64,000 nucleotides of DNA, taken from the NCBI GenBank assembly GCA_017307785.1, contig JAFKGI010000009.1:124001-188000 (forward strand), in the 5' to 3' direction. Positions 58,463 to 64,000 of the stretch are shown here, in pieces (within the stretch, counting starts at the first letter, position 1; the number at the start of each line of letters is the position of its first letter). The DNA is from Vulcanimicrobiota bacterium. Lineage in GTDB: Bacteria > Vulcanimicrobiota > Xenobia > Xenobiales > JADMJV01. Under the pieces are notes generated by a model that did no database searches, had not been told where the DNA came from, and saw nothing but the letters and a program-made list of their open reading frames with translations. A program made the translations under genes and the position numbers.

Positions 58463-59271
58463 CAGTTGCGCTGCAACCTCGGATCAAAATACTCTTCGAC
58501 CGCGCCGGCCACCAGAATCAAGCTGTATTGGAAGAGGATGATGGCCAGGAGGGGAGCCAGCAGATAGACGCGCCCCTGGGGCAGAAAGAGCGCGCCCGAC
58601 TGAAAGGCGGCCAGATTGAGCATCATTCCCCAGTTTTCCACCCGCAACGGCACCAGGCCCAGCATCATGATGCCGACGCTGGCGGTGATGGCGTTGCGGG
58701 CGATCAGGATGAAGTTGAGGCTCAGATACGGCACCAGGTTGGGAAAGATTTCACCCCACAAGATGTGCCATGGACCCATGCGCATCAGGCGGGCCACCTC
58801 GATGAATTCGCGATGCTGCATCGACTGGACCTGAGCGCGCAGCGAGCGGGCCAGGCCCGGCCAGGACCAGAGAGCCAACAGAAAACCGAACGTGATGGGG
58901 TCGCCCACGCGGAATAGCGCCGAGAGGATGGCCATCAACGGAAAACTGGGCACGGTCAGGAAGACGTCCATGGCTCCGACCAGCAGTGCGTCCACGGCAC
59001 CGCCGGCCAGGGCGCTGCCCACTCCCACCAGCAGGGCGATAAGCACGGCGAAAATCCCGGTAGAAAAGGCGATCAAAAGAATGTCGCGGGATCCGTGGAC
59101 CAACTGGGCCCAAACGTCGCGGCCGGCGTAGTCGGTGCCCAGCCAGTGCTGCCAGCTGATGGGCGCGAAGCGCTCATCGTAGTGGGTGCTACCGTCCAAG
59201 GCGACCAGCTGCGGGCCAATCAGGGCCACCAGCAAGAAGAGGCAAAGAATCACCATACCGGCCCGCTTCAT
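58462..59271 (-). CDS. ABC transporter permease, OppC/DppC type
   Basis: 269 residues from ATG 59271 (MKRAGMVILCLFLLVALI). HWLGTDYAGRDVWAQLVHGSR is the OppC family N-terminal motif, and the cytoplasmic EAA loop reads EFIEVARLMRMGPWHILW. Six membrane helices. The ATG overlaps the OppB-type gene stop as ATGA; a longer frame to 59541 is in the wrong place and not hydrophobic. Confidence 0.9.
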   Translation of the reverse strand: MKRAGMVILCLFLLVALIGPQLVALDGSTHYDERFAPISWQHWLGTDYAGRDVWAQLVHGSRDILLIAFSTGIFAVLIALLVGVGSALAGGAVDALLVGAMDVFLTVPSFPLMAILSALFRVGDPITFGFLLALWSWPGLARSLRAQVQSMQHREFIEVARLMRMGPWHILWGEIFPNLVPYLSLNFILIARNAITASVGIMMLGLVPLRVENWGMMLNLAAFQSGALFLPQGRVYLLAPLLAIILFQYSLILVAGAVEEYFDPRLQRN

Positions 59272-60242
59272 CGGCGCGACCTCGGGTCGAGTCGACGCGA
59301 CAGGATCTCGGCGCATAGATTGCCGGCCACGATGGCCAGCGTGCTCAAGAGAAACAGGCCTTGCATCAACGGGTAGTCTCGGGTGCCGATGGACTGAGCC
59401 AAAAAGTAGCCCAACCCGGGAAAACCAAAGAGGGTCTCGATCAGCATAGAGCCGCCCAGCAGCGCTCCCAGACTGGTGGCCAGGCTGGAAATCAGCGGAA
59501 TGATGGCATTCCGCCCCAGGTAGTCCCGCAGGATCCGCCACGGTTTCAGGCCTTTGGCGCGCGCTACCAGCAAGTAGTCTTCGCCCAGAACGCTGGTGGC
59601 GGTGGCTTTGGCCGAGAGGGCCCAGCTACCGATGGCCGGAATCGAGAAGGCCAGCACCGGCAGCACGGCGTGTTGCAGCAAGCTCGCCAGGAACGGCAGG
59701 TTCAGGCCGGGATCGGTTTCCGGGCTGTAGGCGCCGCGCAGGGGTAACCACTGCAGTTGCACGCCCAGCACCAGCAGAAGCATGACCCCCAGCAGAAAGT
59801 CGGGGATGGCCTGAGTCAGCGTGGCGTAAAACGTCAGCGCCGGGTCCAGCCAGCTGCCGCGCCGCCAGGCCGTCCAAAAACCCAGAGTGGTGCCGATGGT
59901 AAAGGAGAAACCGGCGGCCAGAAAGGTGATGAAGACCGTCCAGGGCAGCGCCGACAGCAAGATGTCCACGACCGGAATGCGGTAGGTGGTGGAGCGCCCC
60001 AGGTTGCCCTGAAAGAGGTTGGCCAGATAGTGATAATACTGGGACGCAATCGGCTCGTCGGGATCGTAACAGATTTGCAGCTTGGCCATTTCACGCGCTT
60101 GAGCATAAGCCAGCCCGTGGGTGTTCTGCAGCTGCAAAGCCAGCGTATGCAGCACGTCGCCGGGCATCTGGCGCACCAAAATGAAGGTAAAGGTCAGCGC
60201 AATCCAGACCGTTAGCAGCGAAAGAAACAGGCGTTTTTTCAT
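59268..60242 (-). CDS. ABC transporter permease, OppB/DppB type
   Basis: 324 residues. N-terminal helix followed by a periplasmic loop (LHTLALQLQNTHGLAYAQ) and the OppB core: LGRSTTYRIPVVDILLSALP and the EAA loop DYLLVARAKGLKPWRILR. It forms the channel with the OppC-type permease. Overlaps the binding-protein gene as ATGA. Confidence 0.92.
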   Translation of the reverse strand: MKKRLFLSLLTVWIALTFTFILVRQMPGDVLHTLALQLQNTHGLAYAQAREMAKLQICYDPDEPIASQYYHYLANLFQGNLGRSTTYRIPVVDILLSALPWTVFITFLAAGFSFTIGTTLGFWTAWRRGSWLDPALTFYATLTQAIPDFLLGVMLLLVLGVQLQWLPLRGAYSPETDPGLNLPFLASLLQHAVLPVLAFSIPAIGSWALSAKATATSVLGEDYLLVARAKGLKPWRILRDYLGRNAIIPLISSLATSLGALLGGSMLIETLFGFPGLGYFLAQSIGTRDYPLMQGLFLLSTLAIVAGNLCAEILSRRLDPRSRR

Positions 60243-61873
60243 TTAGAAGGCCTTAGATAGCCCTGCACGGCCAGCGAGCAGTAGAGGCGTTCCACTCCTA
60301 ACGGGGCGGCCGACCAGAGCGGGGATTCTTCGCCCGGCCAGCCCTGCACGCGCGGGCCGTCCTGCACGAAGATCATCAGGCGCTTTTCAAAGCAGGGGAT
60401 GAAGCTGACGCTCTCGTTCTGTCTGCGGGCCAGCATGCGCGTCAATTCTTGAGTGCGCTTGGGGTCCATGCTGACCCGCAGTTCGGCCACCATTCCCGCG
60501 CCGCCGCGTCGCGGCAGGCCCGAGGCCTTCTCCAACTGGGCGTCGTCAGCAAAGAAGCGACCCTCGGAAGTCGAGGGATGCACGGTGGGCCCCATCTGGG
60601 CTCCAAAGACGGCCGCGATATCGAACTTGCCTTCCATGAGCAGTTGGGCGTAGAGCTCGCCCTGCACCAGTCGCACCGTGGCCGGCACTCCCAGCTTGCT
60701 CAGTTGCGCGGCCGCCGCCTCGGCCAGCAGGGCCAGATCGGTGAAGCCGGCCGGAGCCATGATCTCCAGTTCTCGACCTGGATTCTTCAGCAGTTCTCTA
60801 GCCTTGGATGGGTTGTAGCTGTAGCGGGTCAGTCCGCTGGCGTATTCGGATCCCATCCATTGTTTCGCCTGAGAAGGCACCAGGCCCAGACTCAAGCCGT
60901 CGCTGGTGTCACCGGCGGGACAGGCCAGCTGGCGAATCGAGTCGCGGTCCAATCCGTAGGCCAGGCCCTGGCGAAAACTCAGTTTTTTTAGCGGCTCTTC
61001 CCGGCAGTTGATCACCAGGCCCATCTCGTTCATGTCGCTGGGTTTACGCACCGAAAGAGTCGGGTTACGCCGCAGAATCTCCTGAGCCACATCGAAAGGG
61101 CAGGCGGGACTGATGGCGTCGAGCTGGCCCGCGTAAAGGTAGGACCAGATCACCTCGTTGCGCCCCCAGCGCGCGATGCGCACGCCTTTGAGATGCATCT
61201 TGTCGGCACGGTAATAGTTTTCGAAGCGGTCCAGCACCATGTCCGAGGCGGTCACCTTGCGCATGCGGAAAGGCCCGGTTCCCATCGGCAGGGCTGGCCG
61301 CTCGGCGAAGAGCAGTTCGCGCCGGGCCGTCTCGGCCGCCAGGTCGCGCTTGCCTTCTTTGTGAGGCAGGCCTTGCATCGCCTGAATGTGGTGCTGGTTG
61401 AGGTGGGCCGGCGAAACGATCGGTTCCGTCAAGGCTAGCAAACGATTGGTGGGGGAGGGCAGGCGCCAGTGAAAGACCACCGTGAGATCGTCGGGAGTCT
61501 CGATGCGGTCGAGGTAGTACCAGATTTCCAGACCCTTGAGAAAGCCGACTTGAAAAGTTGCGGCCACGTCGGCTGAACTGAAGGCGTGGCCGTCGTGCCA
61601 ACGCACGTTCGGTTCGAGATGAACGGTGAGCTTTTGGGGAGTTTCTTCGAAGCTTCGACCCAGTCGCGGAATCAACTGTCCGCCCTGGGGGATGTAGTCA
61701 AAGAGTCCTTCGAAGACGAAGCTTCGCGCCACTCCCACTCCGCCCGGAGCCCACGGGTTGCCGTGATAGGCGGGCGGCATATCCCACTCTCCGGCGGTGC
61801 ACAAAATGCCCGACTGGGGCGCCTGTGAGGCGCACCCAGTCAGTAGCAGGCCCAGCAGGACCCACTTTTTCAA
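60239..61873 (-). CDS. Solute-binding lipoprotein, family 5 (oligopeptide/oligosaccharide type)
   Basis: 544 residues. Lipoprotein signal with lipobox LTGC (MKKWVLLGLLLTGCASQ). The SBP_bac_5 fold shows as VRWHDGHAFSSADVAATFQV and LSFRQGLAYGLDRDSIRQLA. It delivers the substrate to the four transporter proteins downstream. The next gene upstream, a GH130 phosphorylase, overlaps its start as ATGA, which suggests a beta-mannoside or related oligosaccharide as substrate, although the family also binds peptides. Confidence 0.88.
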   Translation of the reverse strand: MKKWVLLGLLLTGCASQAPQSGILCTAGEWDMPPAYHGNPWAPGGVGVARSFVFEGLFDYIPQGGQLIPRLGRSFEETPQKLTVHLEPNVRWHDGHAFSSADVAATFQVGFLKGLEIWYYLDRIETPDDLTVVFHWRLPSPTNRLLALTEPIVSPAHLNQHHIQAMQGLPHKEGKRDLAAETARRELLFAERPALPMGTGPFRMRKVTASDMVLDRFENYYRADKMHLKGVRIARWGRNEVIWSYLYAGQLDAISPACPFDVAQEILRRNPTLSVRKPSDMNEMGLVINCREEPLKKLSFRQGLAYGLDRDSIRQLACPAGDTSDGLSLGLVPSQAKQWMGSEYASGLTRYSYNPSKARELLKNPGRELEIMAPAGFTDLALLAEAAAAQLSKLGVPATVRLVQGELYAQLLMEGKFDIAAVFGAQMGPTVHPSTSEGRFFADDAQLEKASGLPRRGGAGMVAELRVSMDPKRTQELTRMLARRQNESVSFIPCFEKRLMIFVQDGPRVQGWPGEESPLWSAAPLGVERLYCSLAVQGYLRPSK

Positions 61874-63093
61874 ACCATTGCCGCCAGCACGTCCGCCGTC
61901 GGGATCCGCGCGAAGCGGATGGCCGAATCAGAAAGCGCGTAGGGAATGACCAGATATTTGCCGTGCAGGATGGCGCCGCAGGTGTAGACGACGTTGGGCA
62001 CATAGCCCTCGCGCTCTTCGGCGTTGGGGGCGATCAAGGGCACGGGCAGGCGTCCCAGCACCTTGCTCGGGTCGTCTTTGTCGAGCAGGAAAGCGCTGAT
62101 GGTGTAGTGGCGTAACGGTCCTACGCCGTGGGTCAGCACCAGCCAACCGGCCTCGGTCTCCATGGGCGAGCCGCAGTTGCCGATTTGGATCCATTCCCAC
62201 GGATAGACTGGCTCCAGCAGCAACTTGGGATCGCTCCAGCTGTGGACGTCGTCGGAACTCATCAAGTAGAGCTTCTCGGCGTCCTGGCGTCCCAACATGA
62301 AGTAGCGGCCCCCGATTTTGCGCGGGAAGAGAGCCATGCCTTTGTTGCGCACGGCGTTGCCGCCCGGGGTGACGAAGCGGAAGTTGAGGAAGTCGTTGGT
62401 CTCGATCAGTTGGGGCAGAATGTTGCGCCCGTCATAGGCGGTGTAGGTGCCGTAGTATTTGCCTTCACACTGCACGAAGCGCACGTCTTCGATGCCATTG
62501 CTCTGGGAAGGGGTGTAGGGGAAGAGAATTCGTTCATCCAGGGGGATCTCGGGGGCGAAGGTCACCTCGAAGTTGGTGCCTTGCTCGCCGTGAACTTCTC
62601 CCAGACGGAGCTTGCCGGTCATGGGGTCGAGCTTGACGTTGGCCCCGGCGTCGAGCACGCCGCTCAGGAATTCAACCGAAGAAATGTGTCCTTCACCCAC
62701 GGCCCGCAGACTCATGATGAAGCGCAGACTGCCTTCCCCCAGACCGCTCTGATCGGGATGGGGGACGATCGAGGGATTGAAGAGGGCGGCTGCTTCTACG
62801 GAATACTCGTGGAGGAAACTGGCGCCCAGCAGGGCGCGGCGTGCCGGCGACAGGCTGGCGTCTTTCTTGACTTCGTCCGCTCTGGCCAGCATCCGTTCGT
62901 GCACGCCTTCGTGGCGGTCCGCGAACAGGGCCAGCGTCTCCTGGAGCAGAGCCTCCAGTTTCTCTTCGGGATAGGCCAGCACGCGGTCGATGATGTGCTG
63001 GGCCTGGGCTTCGCCCGTGTTGTAGCGTTTTAAAAGAACCCGGCGGGGGTTGGCGCCCAGAGAGACGGGCAGTCGTTCAATCTCGAGAGTCAT
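61870..63093 (-). CDS. Glycoside hydrolase family 130 phosphorylase
   Basis: 407 residues. A helical N-terminal extension (1-100) precedes the five-bladed propeller: ALFNPSIVPHPDQSG, FIMSLRAVGEGHISS and GIEDVRFVQCEGKYYGTYTA carry the acidic residues and phosphate-contacting Arg/His of GH130. These enzymes phosphorolyse beta-mannosides such as mannosyl-N-acetylglucosamine or beta-1,4-mannobiose. First gene of the operon that continues with the binding protein and transporter. Confidence 0.85.
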   Translation of the reverse strand: MTLEIERLPVSLGANPRRVLLKRYNTGEAQAQHIIDRVLAYPEEKLEALLQETLALFADRHEGVHERMLARADEVKKDASLSPARRALLGASFLHEYSVEAAALFNPSIVPHPDQSGLGEGSLRFIMSLRAVGEGHISSVEFLSGVLDAGANVKLDPMTGKLRLGEVHGEQGTNFEVTFAPEIPLDERILFPYTPSQSNGIEDVRFVQCEGKYYGTYTAYDGRNILPQLIETNDFLNFRFVTPGGNAVRNKGMALFPRKIGGRYFMLGRQDAEKLYLMSSDDVHSWSDPKLLLEPVYPWEWIQIGNCGSPMETEAGWLVLTHGVGPLRHYTISAFLLDKDDPSKVLGRLPVPLIAPNAEEREGYVPNVVYTCGAILHGKYLVIPYALSDSAIRFARIPTADVLAAMV

Positions 63094-63106
63094 AGGGGCG
63101 AGCCAT

Positions 63107-64000
63107 TCAGAGTAAAGTCGCCCGCGCCCTTCCCAGCAGGGCTAAACCTTCCTGAATCTCCTGGATGGTAGGATGGGCAAAACCCAGGCGCAGATGTTGA
63201 GAGGGTTGTCCGTCCAGTCGGTAGGCGGCTCCCGGCTGCACTTCCACGCCGTCTTTGCGCACCAGTTCCGAGAGTTTCTGGCTGTCCACCCCGGTGTCCA
63301 GCCAGAAACACATGCCTCCTTGGGGCAGATGGATGGGCGGTTGCGGATCCCATTCCGCCAGCGCCTGGCTCATGGCTCGGCGGCGAGCCTCATAGTGACG
63401 CCGCATTCGGCGTAAATGGCGCTCGAAGCCGCCTTCGGCCATCCAGCCGGCCAGAGCTTCCTGAGCCAGATTGTCGTTCTGCCGGGAAACCACCGTCTTG
63501 AGCCGGGCCACGCGCTGGGCCAACGGGGCCGGAGCGATGACGAAGCCCAGGCGGGCCGAGGGATGCAGAACCTTGGAAAAGGTCGAGCAGTAAGCCACCA
63601 GCCCGTGGGTGTCCTGCATTTTCAGAGGCGCCTGGGTGGTGCCCTGATAGTGGAACTCGAAGTCGTAGTCGTCTTCCAAGATGGGCACCTGGTATTGCTG
63701 GGCTAACTGCAGCACCTGCTGACGCCGCGTGGGTGTCAGGGTCACGGTGGTAGGATACTGATGCAAGGGCGTCAGGTAGAGCAGACGCACTTTGCGGGAG
63801 CTAAAGACCTGCTCCAGGGATTCGGGGACGATGCCCTGTTCGTCAATTTGGACTGGTGCCAACTCGGCGCCGCAACAGCGGAAGGCCTCCCAGGTCTTGG
63901 CGAAGCCCTGCTCTTCGACGGCTACCACCGCTCCCGGGCTCAGCCAGCAGCGGGCTACCAGGTAAATCGCTTCCTGGCAGCCGTGCGTCACCACCAGTTC
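63107..64000 (-). CDS. MocR/PdxR-type protein, aminotransferase domain, 5'-truncated by the window edge
   Basis: About 298 residues are visible; the frame is open at the window end (ELVVTHG). The fold-type I PLP domain shows EDDYDFEFHY with the Asp that contacts the cofactor pyridine, and YCSTFSKVLHPSARLGF with the PLP Lys in the SK pair. VTHGCQEAIYLVARC is the usual start of this domain in MocR proteins, which carry an N-terminal GntR winged helix; that part lies outside the window. It could regulate the GH130-transport operon beyond its 13-base gap, or an aminotransferase pathway. Confidence 0.8.
   Translation of the reverse strand, partial: ELVVTHGCQEAIYLVARCWLSPGAVVAVEEQGFAKTWEAFRCCGAELAPVQIDEQGIVPESLEQVFSSRKVRLLYLTPLHQYPTTVTLTPTRRQQVLQLAQQYQVPILEDDYDFEFHYQGTTQAPLKMQDTHGLVAYCSTFSKVLHPSARLGFVIAPAPLAQRVARLKTVVSRQNDNLAQEALAGWMAEGGFERHLRRMRRHYEARRRAMSQALAEWDPQPPIHLPQGGMCFWLDTGVDSQKLSELVRKDGVEVQPGAAYRLDGQPSQHLRLGFAHPTIQEIQEGLALLGRARATLL

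Overview
This is a GC-rich, gene-dense bacterial chromosome segment with no phage or transposase genes. It carries housekeeping genes (ribosome recycling, UMP kinase, undecaprenyl diphosphate synthase, DXP reductoisomerase, initiator tRNA), lipoyl metabolism, a CdnL/CarD-type transcription factor, type IV pilus-like assembly genes, a dipeptide-type ABC transporter and histidine-catabolism genes. The lineage cannot be fixed from this window. The mix of CdnL, BTAD response regulators, a CarF/PEDS1-like lipid desaturase and many unrecognised small proteins suggests a free-living, probably aerobic bacterium from a poorly sampled phylum.

Layout. 1-5.3 kb: 3' end of a GMC oxidoreductase, two tandem DUF2330 secreted proteins, an NTT/MFS-like transporter and a VapBC-type module. 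5.3-9.5 kb: an orphan small protein, then an E2-lipB-lipA operon and cdnL with a strong terminator. 9.5-12.4 kb: NrtR-like Nudix-wHTH protein, NPCBM-like secreted protein, TPR protein. 12.4-19.3 kb: one overlapping operon of two pseudopilins, a GspF/PilC protein, a sensor kinase and a receiver-BTAD regulator. 19.3-25.8 kb: Sua5-like, rseP, dxr, cdsA, uppS, a small conserved-position gene, frr, pyrH. 25.9-29.3 kb: lethal-factor-like metallopeptidase, orphan ABC ATPase, glpK. 29.4-31.8 kb: small proteins and the initiator tRNA. 31.9-32.5 kb: a 60-bp tandem repeat array built from paired hairpins. 32.5-43.3 kb: CarF/PEDS1-like desaturase, a receiver-pseudokinase fusion, an HTTM membrane protein, a ROK kinase and a 1567-residue protein joining a degenerate M48 peptidase to an ABC1/UbiB-like kinase fold. 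43.4-47.9 kb: ArsR regulator divergent from an Old Yellow Enzyme and aldo-keto reductase pair, then a Tat-exported sulfatase. 48-49.1 kb: a cassette of three tiny overlapping membrane/secreted peptide genes plus a DUF2306 protein. 49.1-51.3 kb: small proteins and an ankyrin protein. 51.3-56.5 kb: ahcY with a structured leader, Nif3-like protein, psuG, hutI, ftcD. 56.6-63.1 kb: GH130-SBP-permease-ATPase operon. The window ends in a MocR-type aminotransferase.

The least explained items are the overlapping small-peptide/DUF2306 cassette with two apparently paralogous secreted peptides, and a promoter module (two TTTGGTAG-like sites 11 bp apart, 12 bp from a TAnnCT -10 box) seen in front of three otherwise unrelated small genes, which implies an undescribed regulon with pho-box-like geometry. 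The M48/ABC1 fusion, the receiver-pseudokinase and the structured 60-bp repeats are further candidates. All family calls were made by reading motifs; no database search was run.
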